From Pelotomaculum sp. PtaU1.Bin035 (GTDB lineage Bacteria; Bacillota; Desulfotomaculia; Desulfotomaculales; Pelotomaculaceae), in assembly GCA_002067965.1 (NCBI GenBank), contig MVRN01000050.1, forward strand, positions 1 to 64,000: a stretch of 64,000 bases of DNA, written 5' to 3'. The notes under the pieces were generated by a model. It saw nothing but the letters and a program-made list of their open reading frames with translations. It ran no database searches and was not told the origin of the DNA. This document shows, one piece after another, positions 1 through 8,661 of this stretch; the stretch's first letter is position 1, and each line of letters begins with the position of its first letter. Both the position numbers and the translations under genes were made by a program.

Positions 1-226
1 ATTTTGCACATTCAAAAGAAATGTTAAGCCTAATTATTCTGCAAATGGCTTGGACAAAGATTCTGCAAAATTACACATTAACTCGCCAGTTGATAAGTCA
101 ATCCCTTCACGTCGTATGCATTTTTTATTTACCATCAATGCCTTCTGCTGGGAAATATAAGGTGATTTTATACCAATCGTGTCATACAATTTTTCACCCC
201 CAATCGACCCTGAAAAGATAGCTGAG

Positions 227-269
227 TGTCACCCGTGACACCTTCGGGCGGTGTTACTGTGTCCGCCCG
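227..269. other. paired hairpins downstream of the integrase
   Basis: Two adjacent inverted repeats lie just beyond the integrase stop: TGTCAC/GTGACA with a 2-nt loop (227-240) and CGGGCGG/CCGCCCG (245-269). Neither is followed by a clean T-run on either strand, so they are weak terminators at best. I see no gene in bases 1-286. Confidence 0.35.
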
Positions 270-286
270 TAAAAACAACCCCTTTT

Positions 287-1258
287 TTAAACATCAAAAA
301 TAGGCCGATTCAGATTATCGACCGGACTAAATTTTCGATGCATTTTTTGCAAATCGCTTCCCCAAAGATTAACATAATGTCTGACCATATCCAGGGTAGA
401 ATGGCCCAGCAAAGCTTGAAGGCTAAAAGGATCGCCACCGCGCATTATATAAAGCTTGGAAAAAGTATGCCGGAATGTGTGGGGGCTTACCCTTACCCCT
501 TCGAGCCTTGCCTTTTTGCCGTATATCGTTAAACGTTCTTGAACATTCCTCCCCTTCATATGCTGGTTTTCAAAGTTAACAAAAAGGTATTGATTACCAG
601 GTATATCCCCCCGGGCTTTAATATACTTTCTAAGCGTGTCACGTGTCCTAGAAGACACAAAAACACGTCTGAACTTATCACCCTTCCCATGTGGTATTAC
701 AATCTCGCTATCAGCCATTTTCACATGTTGAAGCTCAATACTTACTAATTCTGATAGCCTTATGCCCGTATCAAGAAAAATAAGCATTATTGCATAATCC
801 CTAAGTCCTACAAACCGGTTTTTATTGGGTATAGACAATAAAGCCGTTAATTGCTGCTCCGTGAAAGCCTGGATTATCATTCCTTTTGACTTTTTCCTGT
901 CCAACTTTACAGTAGGATTATTAGCAACAAGTTTTTCATCAATCAGGAAATCATAGAATTGTTTTAATGTCCTGACCCGGTGATTTACAGTATTTGGTGA
1001 AAGGCCGTCATTAATCATTTTCAAAATGACATCTTTCAACATCGATTCGGTAACCATGGCCGGATTCGTCGGCAATTCTTTTAAACGTAAAGCCTTTAAA
1101 ACTGCTTTAAGATTTTCGCCATGCCAGCGCATGGTATGGTAAGCCAAACCCCTTATTTTCATATTGTTTAAAAACTGTTCGGTCATGTCTTCCCATGATA
1201 AATTTTTTGACTGACCGTCAAGCTCATCTTTAATCACAGTCCTTCTTTTAACCAACAA
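287..1258 (-). CDS. tyrosine recombinase / integrase
   Basis: Site-specific recombinase of the tyrosine (phage integrase/XerCD) family, 323 aa. An N-terminal SAM-like core-binding domain (about residues 20-110) precedes the catalytic domain. The catalytic set looks complete: Arg in TGIRLSE, Lys in HGKGDKFRR, HxxR in HTFRHTF, His in LLGHSTLD and the Tyr nucleophile in VRHYVNL. The TTG start follows AAGGAGG by 9 nt. The gene lies immediately downstream of the 3' end of tRNA-Leu, on the same strand, which is the usual position for an integrase of an element inserted in a tRNA gene. The body of such an element would lie to the left, outside the window. A resident Xer-like enzyme is the alternative. 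Confidence 0.9.
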   Translation of the reverse strand: MLVKRRTVIKDELDGQSKNLSWEDMTEQFLNNMKIRGLAYHTMRWHGENLKAVLKALRLKELPTNPAMVTESMLKDVILKMINDGLSPNTVNHRVRTLKQFYDFLIDEKLVANNPTVKLDRKKSKGMIIQAFTEQQLTALLSIPNKNRFVGLRDYAIMLIFLDTGIRLSELVSIELQHVKMADSEIVIPHGKGDKFRRVFVSSRTRDTLRKYIKARGDIPGNQYLFVNFENQHMKGRNVQERLTIYGKKARLEGVRVSPHTFRHTFSKLYIMRGGDPFSLQALLGHSTLDMVRHYVNLWGSDLQKMHRKFSPVDNLNRPIFDV

Positions 1259-1325
1259 AATTAGCCTCCTTAACGCTTTTCCCTTAATTAACGTACACGT
1301 CCATTTTTAACCATCCGACACGCAC

Positions 1326-1365
1326 AAAAAAAAACAAGGACGTGGGTTAAATCCTACGTCCTTGT
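1326..1365 (-). terminator. terminator of tRNA-Leu
   Basis: A perfect 10-bp stem (ACAAGGACGT with ACGTCCTTGT, 1334-1365) is followed on the minus strand by nine T residues. This is a strong intrinsic terminator directly after the tRNA 3' end. Confidence 0.85.
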
Positions 1366-1377
1366 TTTATAAGCTTT

Positions 1378-1460
1378 TGGTGTCGGAGACGGGACTTGAA
1401 CCCGTACGGTTGCCCACACGCCCCTCAAACGTGCGCGTCTGCCAGTTCCGCCACTCCGAC
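1378..1460 (-). tRNA. tRNA-Leu (anticodon GAG)
   Basis: Read on the minus strand, the acceptor arms GTCGGAG and CTCCGAC pair. The D arm, a five-pair anticodon stem (CACGT/GCGTG), a loop TTGAGGG giving anticodon GAG, a short class II variable arm and the T arm with GGTTCAAGTCC are all present. The CCA end is encoded (TGG at 1378-1380 on the plus strand). The 3' end faces the integrase gene. Confidence 0.95.
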
Positions 1461-1695
1461 ATATTAATTTTTATGAATAATCCACCTGTGCAAAAAGTAT
1501 TATACCAGACGGATATGTTGAAAGCAAGTGTAAGTATTATGCGTTAGAGAAAAATAAAGACCGGTTGTATTTAGCGGTTAAACAAAAAACTATTGTAATA
1601 GAATAAAAATTGAGTTAGACTTAACTTTACTAACTGTAGGATGTTAATTGAATATATTTTATTGCCCTTATAAAATACTTGTGGAGGAAAATCAG

Positions 1696-2445
1696 TTGTT
1701 CCCGCAAACTCACGTATATTTTGCCGAAACAGTACTGGGAAAGCAGGGAGATGCCGTTACATTGGGGAGTATTTTACCTGATATGCTTATCGGAATGGAT
1801 TTTAACCATTACGAGGCTCATAGCAAAGGCATAGAGATTTACAATTTCACTGGTAGGGATAGCTCATTGCGATATTTCGGAAATGCGGTTGCAACTCACG
1901 GATTTGTCCCTGAAGGTCTTGACTATTACGGAGATGAAAAATATCTGGATTTTGAAAAAGGTTATTGTTTTGAAAAAGCAAGGCCTTTTATTTTGAAGAC
2001 GGTAGATGCGTGCAATATCCCTCTGGAGATGGGTTGGTGGAAGGCTCATAATATCATTGAAATGGGCGTGGAGTTCCTTATTAGTTCAAAGGAACATTAT
2101 AGTGAGCGGGTCATGAGCGCCCTTTTTAACAAGTGTTTGATTGACGAGGTTGACGAAATGCTTCAAGAATTATGGAAAGAGAATAATTTTACATTTCCAA
2201 GGCGGGTTGAAAGGTTCGCCAAGCTTGTTGAGATAGAAAAGGCCACCGCAAGTTCGCTGGCAAATAAATACCGTTTACAGATGCAGTTGAGGCATCAGGT
2301 GGAAATAGACGTGACAAAGGTTGCCAAACTCATTGGCGATGCGGCAGAAAAAGTAAGTCTGGATTTAGAAGATTTTTTTAATATTACTACCGCAATGGTT
2401 AAATATAATATTTGGAAGCTTGACAAAAAAAGTAATATAGTATAA
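1696..2445 (+). CDS. zinc-dependent phospholipase C-like protein
   Basis: Soluble protein of about 249 aa. It has the spaced His/Asp pattern of the zinc-dependent phospholipase C fold: an N-terminal THVYFAE, then GSILPDM, a THGFVPEGLDYYGDE segment, and AHNIIEMGVE. The C-terminal third is charged and helical. I place the start at TTG 1696, which follows GGAGG (1683-1687) by 8 nt; reading from 1648 would add 16 unconserved-looking residues with no ribosome-binding site. There is no signal peptide. The gene stands alone between the tRNA locus and a strong terminator. Substrate unknown; the family call rests on motif spacing only. Confidence 0.55.
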   Translation: MFPQTHVYFAETVLGKQGDAVTLGSILPDMLIGMDFNHYEAHSKGIEIYNFTGRDSSLRYFGNAVATHGFVPEGLDYYGDEKYLDFEKGYCFEKARPFILKTVDACNIPLEMGWWKAHNIIEMGVEFLISSKEHYSERVMSALFNKCLIDEVDEMLQELWKENNFTFPRRVERFAKLVEIEKATASSLANKYRLQMQLRHQVEIDVTKVAKLIGDAAEKVSLDLEDFFNITTAMVKYNIWKLDKKSNIV

Positions 2446-2522
2446 CAATATATGTTTTTTCGACCCAATTCAATTAGGACGTCGTATTCTAGACCTCAGT
2501 TCTGTTTGTCCATCAAACAGCA

Positions 2523-2573
2523 GTGTTTCCCTTTGTATTTGATTCTGCCAGGAATCAAGGGAAGCACTTTTTT
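2523..2573 (+). terminator. intrinsic terminator
   Basis: GTGTTTCCCTT (2523-2533) pairs with AAGGGAAGCAC (2557-2567), with an inner GATTC/GAATC pair, followed by six T. It ends the transcript of the phospholipase-like gene. The rest of 2446-2827 holds no gene I can see. Confidence 0.85.
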
Positions 2574-2827
2574 ATTTTACCCGCTGGAAATGTAGAGCTG
2601 ATAAGAAGATGCAGGTTTTCAAAATAATTACTTTATTAACAATATCTAAGCAAGCAAAATAACATGCAATTCATTTGCAAAAGGGTTCTGTGCTTAATAT
2701 TATATACAGGTTTTCTAGAGAACTTTTTGAAAATGGCAATAAAAAATCACCCTGTTTCCATAGGTAGAATGAACGGTTTATATTACCGTTCAGGTTAAAA
2801 GTCAAAATATATGATAGGAGTGAAAAA

Positions 2828-3607
2828 ATGATTGAAGGGATAACCATCCTCCCGGGCTTGGACAAAGCAGGAAGCAAAGAAAGATTTGAAAAACTTACTT
2901 TAATAGCCGGGGAAACTGTCTCTATCGTCGGACCAACCGGAAGCGGTAAAACTGCATTAATTTCAGACATTGAATTGCTGGCCCAGGGCGATACCTCAAC
3001 CAAACGCCGTATCTTGATCAATGGAGAAGTTCCTGCCGAAGAAGTAAGATATAATCCCGCGCTGAAACCAATTGCCATGATTACTCAAAATACAAAATGT
3101 TTTACCGATTTGAGCACTGAAGAGTTTTTGCATATTCATGCCAAGGCCCGTAAGATTGTGGATAAAAAAATAATTTTGGACACTATCGAATTAGCAAACA
3201 AATTCACCGGGGAAAAGATTAATAAGGAAACCAGGGTCACCGTCCTCTCCGGAGGACAAACCAGGTCCCTATTGATTGCCGACGCGATTTTAATTGGTGC
3301 CGCCCCGGTTATATTGCTGGATGAAATTGAAAACGCCGGTATTTTTAAACAGGAAGTTATCGATATAATCCAAAGCACTTCCAAAATCATCATATTTGTC
3401 ACCCATGACCCGGTAATTGCCCTCCTAACCAAAAAGCGAATAATCATGGAAAACGGCGCAGTTAAAAAAGTCCTCTGTCAGAACGAATTTGAAACCAAAG
3501 CCGCTGAGAACCTTTTAGAACTGGATAAACGGGTAGGATTTATCAGAGAAGAATTAAGAGCGGGAAATGAAATTACCAAAGAACTAATTAGTGTGAGTTT
3601 TGCCTAA
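2828..3607 (+). CDS. ABC-type ATPase of a three-gene metallo-cassette
   Basis: Soluble ATP-binding cassette protein, 259 aa. The Walker A (GPTGSGKT, residue ~36), signature (LSGGQ, ~141), Walker B (VILLDE, ~161) and H-loop (VTHD) are all intact. No membrane segment is present and no permease gene lies nearby, so it is unlikely to be a classical transporter ATPase. It starts at ATG behind TAGGAG and is followed after 30 nt by a G3E-type GTPase and an overlapping Fe-S protein on the same strand. The trio suggests an energy-driven assembly, activation or repair role for a metal or corrinoid protein. That role is inferred from context; the ATPase assignment itself is secure. Confidence 0.8.
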   Translation: MIEGITILPGLDKAGSKERFEKLTLIAGETVSIVGPTGSGKTALISDIELLAQGDTSTKRRILINGEVPAEEVRYNPALKPIAMITQNTKCFTDLSTEEFLHIHAKARKIVDKKIILDTIELANKFTGEKINKETRVTVLSGGQTRSLLIADAILIGAAPVILLDEIENAGIFKQEVIDIIQSTSKIIIFVTHDPVIALLTKKRIIMENGAVKKVLCQNEFETKAAENLLELDKRVGFIREELRAGNEITKELISVSFA

Positions 3608-3637
3608 AATGCTGAAAATAAAAAGGGCGGTGATTTT

Positions 3638-4348
3638 TTGAAACTTTTGGTCATAGCCGGCCCTCCATCCGCCGGAAAAACATCTCTTACCAAGCAGATC
3701 ATAAAAAGATTTAAGGATGAACTGCGGGTGGCTTTTTTAAAGATCGATGTGGTCAAAGCTTATGAAGACATTGAGTTGAGCAGGGAATTTCAGATCATGA
3801 CCAGGAAGATTTATTCCGGTGATTTGTGCCCTGACCACGCCGGAGTAATGGTCCTGGGAGATGCTGTTGAGTGGGCGGAAAGCAAGGCTGCCGACCTGTT
3901 CATCGTTGAAAGCGCCGGGTTATGCTTGCGCTGTTCACCTTATTTGAACCAGGGCTTGGGGGTTGTTGTTCTGAGTTCTATGGCCGGAATCCATACTCCC
4001 GAGAAAATGGGTGCTATGGTAAGCCTGGCCGACATTGCCGTAGTCACCAAAATAGACCTGATAAGCCAAGCTGAGCGGGAAGTCCTGATACAAAAAATAA
4101 AAGACGTCCACCCGAATGTGATCCTTATGGAAACGAACGCTTTACAGGGTACTTCCTTACACCGCTTATACGAACTAATTAGTCATTCGGAAGATATTGA
4201 TAAGGATAACCTCTACCTAAAAGGAAACCCCCCTATTGGAACCTGTACAATATGTGTTGGTAAGAAAGAAATAGGCTGGAAACACCATTTCGGTGTGGTT
4301 AAAAAGCTGGATGGACAAATCGCCGAATATTTGTACCGGGGTGAGTGA
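3638..4348 (+). CDS. G3E-family (HypB/UreG-like) GTPase
   Basis: 236-aa P-loop GTPase with an N-terminal GPPSAGKTS Walker A, a switch-like acidic segment (FLKIDVVKAYED), VVTKIDL as the NKxD-equivalent base-recognition motif, and Cys pairs (LCLRC near residue 97; CTICVG near 206) that could bind metal. G3E GTPases such as HypB, UreG, CobW and MeaB deliver metals or gate cofactor loading. Start TTG at 3638 follows GGGCGGTG. It is sandwiched between the ABC-type ATPase and the Fe-S protein and overlaps the latter by 4 nt, so the three are probably co-translated. Client protein unknown. Confidence 0.8.
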   Translation: MKLLVIAGPPSAGKTSLTKQIIKRFKDELRVAFLKIDVVKAYEDIELSREFQIMTRKIYSGDLCPDHAGVMVLGDAVEWAESKAADLFIVESAGLCLRCSPYLNQGLGVVVLSSMAGIHTPEKMGAMVSLADIAVVTKIDLISQAEREVLIQKIKDVHPNVILMETNALQGTSLHRLYELISHSEDIDKDNLYLKGNPPIGTCTICVGKKEIGWKHHFGVVKKLDGQIAEYLYRGE

Positions 4349-5001
4349 GAATGCAATCAGCGCGATACTGGCTTCCTCCAGGGAAAAACTGCGGTTTATG
4401 CGGTGAAAAAAACTGCAAAAGCTTTATCCGTTTAGTTGGTGCCGGCCAAAAATTTTATACGGACTGTCCATATTACCAAGAACAATGGAACAGCCGGGAA
4501 GTTAACCCGGTAAAAGAAGCCAACTATTCAAATCATGATATTTTAGGCCATACCTATGATTTCATCTTAAGCCCTTTGCCTGGTGAAATCTCCGCACGCA
4601 AGATAGTCCTTCCCTTTCGGAGCGACCTGGTAGAAAAGATGGATATTAAAAATGGTGATTATGTCCTTGGCCGGCCAATGGGGGCAGGCTGCCCGATACC
4701 CCATGTCCTTAAAGTAATAGAGGCCGATACAGTTACCGGATTGCTTTACACCTGGGTAGTCGGCCCCAGGTATTCAAGAAACCAGGAAATCAAAGACGTA
4801 ACAGCGTACCACATGATCGGTTTTGAAGGTATTGCGGGAAGGATTATCAAAGAGCCCTCGCCGGGCTGCCGGGTAACCTTTCTACCGGGCTTTTGCATGA
4901 TGAACTTAAACCATACCGGACTGGTTAATATGGCTTTAGAGAAAAGTTATGGAATACATGTCCGGATTGAGGATATCCGGATTCTCGCCGCTAAAGACTA
5001 A
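4345..5001 (+). CDS. 4Fe-4S domain protein, CFeSP-like N-terminus
   Basis: 218 aa. The N-terminal 40 residues carry PGKNCGLCGEKNC followed by Cys in TDCPYY. This CxxCxxxxC...C pattern is that of the small 4Fe-4S domain of corrinoid iron-sulfur proteins and of related reductive activators. The remainder is a soluble domain I do not recognise, with a Gly/Pro/Cys-rich stretch (MGAGCPIPHV) and a late PGCRVTFLPGFC. Start GTG at 4345 overlaps the GTPase stop by 4 nt; an ATG six bases on is the alternative. A terminator follows. The cluster suggests a role in electron delivery or reductive activation (inference). Confidence 0.7.
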   Translation: MRMQSARYWLPPGKNCGLCGEKNCKSFIRLVGAGQKFYTDCPYYQEQWNSREVNPVKEANYSNHDILGHTYDFILSPLPGEISARKIVLPFRSDLVEKMDIKNGDYVLGRPMGAGCPIPHVLKVIEADTVTGLLYTWVVGPRYSRNQEIKDVTAYHMIGFEGIAGRIIKEPSPGCRVTFLPGFCMMNLNHTGLVNMALEKSYGIHVRIEDIRILAAKD

Positions 5002-5014
5002 AACAAAAACTTAA

Positions 5015-5048
5015 GGCGAAGCCGCTGGTTACAGCGGCTTCGCCTTTT
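5015..5048 (+). terminator. intrinsic terminator
   Basis: A perfect 13-bp stem (5015-5027 with 5032-5044) is followed by TTTT. It ends the ABC-GTPase-FeS operon. Confidence 0.9.
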
Positions 5049-5121
5049 AAGTATCTTTATTTTTCAAACGGCATACTGTTGTGAAAGTTAGTGAAGTTAA
5101 AAACTGCCGCGCTGCAAGTTT

Positions 5122-6546
5122 TCAGTGAATATTCTTTACTGCAGGAGGTTCCTGCTCAGCCACTCTTTCCATAAGCCAGTGGGGCAAAGCTTGGAAGCCT
5201 TCCCGGGCAAATTGCTGCTCTTCGTGAGAAAAGCCCGCATAATCCAGATCTAAAAACCAGGCTAAATCCTTATCCATACCAACGAGGTCTTCCCGGTTAA
5301 ATTGGGCCAGGTCAGTCTTTCCCAGAGCGTAAGCTGTCAACTTCATTTCTTCCACGCAGGACTTCAGGAATTTAGCCAGGTGTTCCGCTGCTTTTTCAAT
5401 ATTTAAATCTCCCTTAAATTTACCCAGGTATAGAGGAACCTGTGGAGCCGGTTCAAAAGGCAAAGCCTTGTTCATCTGGGTCTGCAACATTGCAATCAAC
5501 GCTATTGAACCGATATATACCGCATTTGCTCCAAGTGCCATGGCCTTAAGGAATTGCCCGGGATTGACCAGCCCGCCGGCGGCAATAACGCTGGTATAGT
5601 CTTTAATCCCTAATTTATTCAGGTGTTTTACCGTTCTGGACAAGGCATGAAGGGTAGGCAACCCCACGTCATCTTGTAAGATGGTGGGCCCGCCGTGGGT
5701 ACCCGCCTCTGCGCCATCAATAACGATGTAATCTACACCGGCTTCTGCCGCTATGTCCAGTTCCTTTTCCAGGTGGTGGGTAGCGGCAAACTTTAGCCCT
5801 ACGGGTACCCCGTAATCCTTACGAAGCTTTCCCACCAGCTTGATAAAATCCTGGGCACTGTTAACGTCTGCCAAGCGCGAATGGATTACCGCGTCTTCTC
5901 CCTGCTTTAAACGCTTGGCGTCGCGGAGATCTTCACCAATCTGTGTGGACTCTGTGCGCATCGGCGCAGCGGCCTGCGCCCCTTGTCCGAGTTGAATTTC
6001 AATCGCGTCAAGGCGGCTCAGTTGCTCGGGTGTATTCATCCAACCGCCACGGTTATATTGGCCGATGAAGTACTTTGCTTCCTTTCTTTCTTCTTCAAGC
6101 AAAGGGGCTTCACCGGAATTCGTGGCCGTTCCGGCCATGGATGCCCCCCGGGCCAGCGCTATCTTGGCTTTTAAGCTGAGCGCCCCCCCGTAAGACATGC
6201 CGCTAACGAGAATCGGGATCTCTAAGTGTAACGGTTTTTTAGCCCTCGGACCGATAGTTACCCCCGATTGGATTTCTACCCCGTCCTGAGTAGGCATCCT
6301 GAAAAGGTGGACGGGGTTAAAAAGCAGCTTTTCCCATGGGGAAAGGACTACCGGGCTTCCCAAAGGACGCTCGATTGGCTTTCCCGATTCTGCTCTCATT
6401 CCAGCTTCAACAATATTTATGGCCCCAATTTTTTTTGTAATAGGAAACATGGAAAACAAATTTTCAGTATACGGGTCCTGAAGCATCCGGTTCATCATGC
6501 CGTCTGACACAGCATTGGTAATTTTACGCGTAAGCCAAGAAAACAA
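5122..6546 (-). CDS. FMN-binding glutamate synthase family protein
   Basis: 474-aa stand-alone homologue of the FMN/synthase domain of GltB (Glu_synthase family). It has no amidotransferase domain. Recognisable motifs are SGMSYGGALS, GQGAQAAAP, GVDYIVIDGAEAGTHGGP and AAGGLVNPGQFLKAMALGANAVYIGS, which form the FMN-binding TIM barrel. The three closely spaced cysteines that hold the 3Fe-4S cluster in true GltB are not evident in the C-terminal part, so full glutamate synthase activity is doubtful. The N-terminus (VSDGMMNRMLQDPYTENLFS) is typical of the Firmicutes stand-alone group. TTG start behind AGGTGG. The gene is monocistronic and converges with the Fe-S operon. Confidence 0.85.
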   Translation of the reverse strand: MFSWLTRKITNAVSDGMMNRMLQDPYTENLFSMFPITKKIGAINIVEAGMRAESGKPIERPLGSPVVLSPWEKLLFNPVHLFRMPTQDGVEIQSGVTIGPRAKKPLHLEIPILVSGMSYGGALSLKAKIALARGASMAGTATNSGEAPLLEEERKEAKYFIGQYNRGGWMNTPEQLSRLDAIEIQLGQGAQAAAPMRTESTQIGEDLRDAKRLKQGEDAVIHSRLADVNSAQDFIKLVGKLRKDYGVPVGLKFAATHHLEKELDIAAEAGVDYIVIDGAEAGTHGGPTILQDDVGLPTLHALSRTVKHLNKLGIKDYTSVIAAGGLVNPGQFLKAMALGANAVYIGSIALIAMLQTQMNKALPFEPAPQVPLYLGKFKGDLNIEKAAEHLAKFLKSCVEEMKLTAYALGKTDLAQFNREDLVGMDKDLAWFLDLDYAGFSHEEQQFAREGFQALPHWLMERVAEQEPPAVKNIH

Positions 6547-6652
6547 GAAAGGCCACCTGCCCTTTGGGTAATTTAGTATCCATTAACCGGGGTAGCGCGA
6601 ATTAGATTCATTGCGCCAGGTTAGGCTTGGACCACACGGGAGGCTGTTTATA

Positions 6653-6931
6653 TTATGACCTTAGTTCAGGTTGTCTCACTAGTTTTTGCTCCCAGTTGAT
6701 AATAGCGCTTTCAATGGCCTGCTGTCCGGCTACCGGGATCTTATACCAGTCCCTTTGATGCATGCTGTGAAATATTTTTTTATGGAGGTTTTCTTCCTCG
6801 CCATGAAAATCATGTAAAGCTTCCCTCAAATGACTGTTGGCTGCTTCATTCTCAGCCGTCATGTAAGAATTAATAAGCTGCTTTTGCATTAGCAACATAT
6901 CCGCAATCATGTCCCTATCGTCAAGGTTCAC
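6653..6931 (-). CDS. spore coat protein, CotF family
   Basis: 92-aa helical protein matching the CotF-type coat/ferritin-like bundle: DRDMIADMLLMQKQLINSY, then ANSHLREALHDFHGEEE and HKKIFHSMHQRDWY. Such proteins are deposited on the spore in the mother cell. The GTG start follows AAGGAGATG. It lies 20 nt downstream of another small four-helix gene, so the two form an operon. The pair is evidence that the organism sporulates. Confidence 0.85.
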   Translation of the reverse strand: MNLDDRDMIADMLLMQKQLINSYMTAENEAANSHLREALHDFHGEEENLHKKIFHSMHQRDWYKIPVAGQQAIESAIINWEQKLVRQPELRS

Positions 6932-6951
6932 CTGTATTCATCTCCTTTCTG

Positions 6952-7158
6952 TTAATGAGCTTTGCCGTTCAAGCTGCGCATTTGTTCTATAAGTCCCTCC
7001 AGGTGACCCTGGTGAACCCTTGTGCTTTCCTGAAAAAACTTCTTTATTTCCGCATCCCGGCAATTTTCCGCGTAAAACCTGGATTTCTTCACCGCCAGCT
7101 CTTCAGCCCCCAACAACTCCTCGAGCTGAAGCAACTCCATCTGAGTAAGCTGTTCCAT
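6952..7158 (-). CDS. small spore-coat-associated helical protein
   Basis: About 68 aa, rich in Glu and Leu: MEQLTQMELLQLEELLGAEE, then AENCRDAEIKKFFQES and HQGHLEGLIEQM. This is the short partner commonly found upstream of CotF-like genes. I choose the ATG at 7158, which has AGGAG at correct spacing; an upstream GTG (7167) would abut the ribosome-binding site. Function beyond coat association is not visible. Confidence 0.75.
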   Translation of the reverse strand: MEQLTQMELLQLEELLGAEELAVKKSRFYAENCRDAEIKKFFQESTRVHQGHLEGLIEQMRSLNGKAH

Positions 7159-7308
7159 TTTTCCCACTCCTATATTTTTTTCTTATTTTGTCCGGCTTAT
7201 TGTAAATTATTCTATCGGATAATTTTCACAAATATCTGAAAAAATAATAATAACATGGTATCTCAAGGAAAGAGCTACGCCATATTAATCAAACGTTATT
7301 TATCATGA

Positions 7309-7485
7309 AAGGGATTAACACCTGATTTTGTCCAGTATGCAAAGTCCTGCGGAGCCGACGGTTACCGTATCGAAGACCCCGCAGACATCCGAAACACCAT
7401 CCGGCTTGCCCTCGAATCCGGGAAGCCCGCCCTGTTAGTAGTCACTTGCGTTGCTGTTGAACTGCCCAGGGCAAAAACACCCTAA
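7309..7485 (+). pseudogene. relic of a thiamine-diphosphate enzyme (C-terminus)
   Basis: An open stretch without a start codon reads DFVQYAKSCGADGYRIEDP, followed by residues ending in LESGKPALLVV, then a TAA stop at 7483-7485. This matches the C-terminal end of acetolactate synthase/pyruvate oxidase-type enzymes (DF..yAe..G..g.rVe.p......AL.sgkPaliev). An in-frame TGA at 7306 precedes it, and nothing upstream encodes the rest, so it is a decayed remnant of about 55 codons. Its stop overlaps the convergent oxidoreductase gene by 4 nt. Confidence 0.6.
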
Positions 7486-8591
7486 TGTTGTAAATAATCG
7501 CCATGGTCAGCAAGCGATCTACGTGCAGCGTCATACACCGGGATATAATCAACTTCTTGATCTACCGGCACCGTTTCACCATCGCGAATTGCCCTAAGGA
7601 TTTGAAATATCGTATTAGTATCGCCAAATTCCAACTCAGGGGTAACGGAAATTGGTTCGTTTCCGGCCGCTGCTTGATATAAATTAAGGAGTTCGTTATA
7701 GTAGCCCCGTTGAGGCCGGTAAGGTATTTGTTCAGACTTTCCATCGTTGTAAGCGATATTTACTGTCCCGCAATCTCTTTCCTCTAAAAAGATCATTCCC
7801 CTGGTGCCAAATATCCGCAAACCCACCAGGGGTCTTTGCATTTCCTTGCCACTGCAGAAGAAGGAAAACTGGCCGATAAGACCGCTTTTGAACATCATGT
7901 TCACACAAATAACTAAATACGGGGCAAAATCATACTCCTGGGGATATCCAAATCCCTGGACCTTTTCAATAGCGCCAAAAATATGTCTTAATGCGGCGAT
8001 GTCATGTACACCGGTATCTAAGATGGCACCTCCGGGAAATTCAGGGTGTTGACGCCATTCCGTTGACGGAAACGCGTTCTTGGTCATATCTTCGGGGAAA
8101 TTGACCACTCTGTTTTGCACGAAATATAAAACGTCGCCGATCCTTTTCCCCCCGACATAATCCCTGATTATATTAATTTCCTCATTATATCTATAATTTT
8201 CCGTAATCATAATCGGCACATGATATTTTTCGGGTAATTCCATAGCGGATTTTGCCTCTTCCAGGGTTGAAGCCAACGGTTTTTCACATATAATCCACTT
8301 CCGCGTGCCGGCTGCCATTGAGGCAACGTCCCTCGTAATCTTATAATTTAGCTCAATAGGGACCATAATATCAATGACGTCAATATCATCTCTCATTACC
8401 ATGCTCCGGTATTCTGAATAATCTTTTTGCTGGGTAAGGTTCAGTTTTTTTACCCAGTAATTAGCCTTCTTAGGATCCAGGTCGCAAATGGCAGCTATTT
8501 CGAATTTATCCGATAGTTCCTGGTAAGCAGGGTAATGTAACTGTTCAAACGCCATCCCGGCGCCGATAATTCCGACCCTTAATTTTTTCAC
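7482..8591 (-). CDS. Gfo/Idh/MocA-family NAD(P)-dependent oxidoreductase
   Basis: About 369 aa. An N-terminal Rossmann fold (VGIIGAGMAFEQLHYPAY) is followed by AAICDLDPKKA, the EKPLA motif near residue 104 that carries the catalytic Lys, and the C-terminal alpha/beta dimer domain with FPGGAILDTGVHDIAALR, where His and Asp are active-site candidates. Substrates of the family are sugars, inositols and similar polyols; which one cannot be told. I favour GTG at 8591, preceded by GAGGTG at 6 nt, over the GTG at 8600. It is divergent from the MFS gene. Confidence 0.85.
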   Translation of the reverse strand: MKKLRVGIIGAGMAFEQLHYPAYQELSDKFEIAAICDLDPKKANYWVKKLNLTQQKDYSEYRSMVMRDDIDVIDIMVPIELNYKITRDVASMAAGTRKWIICEKPLASTLEEAKSAMELPEKYHVPIMITENYRYNEEINIIRDYVGGKRIGDVLYFVQNRVVNFPEDMTKNAFPSTEWRQHPEFPGGAILDTGVHDIAALRHIFGAIEKVQGFGYPQEYDFAPYLVICVNMMFKSGLIGQFSFFCSGKEMQRPLVGLRIFGTRGMIFLEERDCGTVNIAYNDGKSEQIPYRPQRGYYNELLNLYQAAAGNEPISVTPELEFGDTNTIFQILRAIRDGETVPVDQEVDYIPVYDAARRSLADHGDYLQH

Positions 8592-8661
8592 ATTAATCAC
8601 CTCATCTTTTATTGTTTCCGAGCAAACCCAATCATATTAAACATTTTAAGGAGGAATCCGT

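Noticed and set aside
1362-1547. Open frame across the tRNA-Leu
   Set aside because: It is a translation of the antisense of a tRNA gene; no ribosome-binding site.
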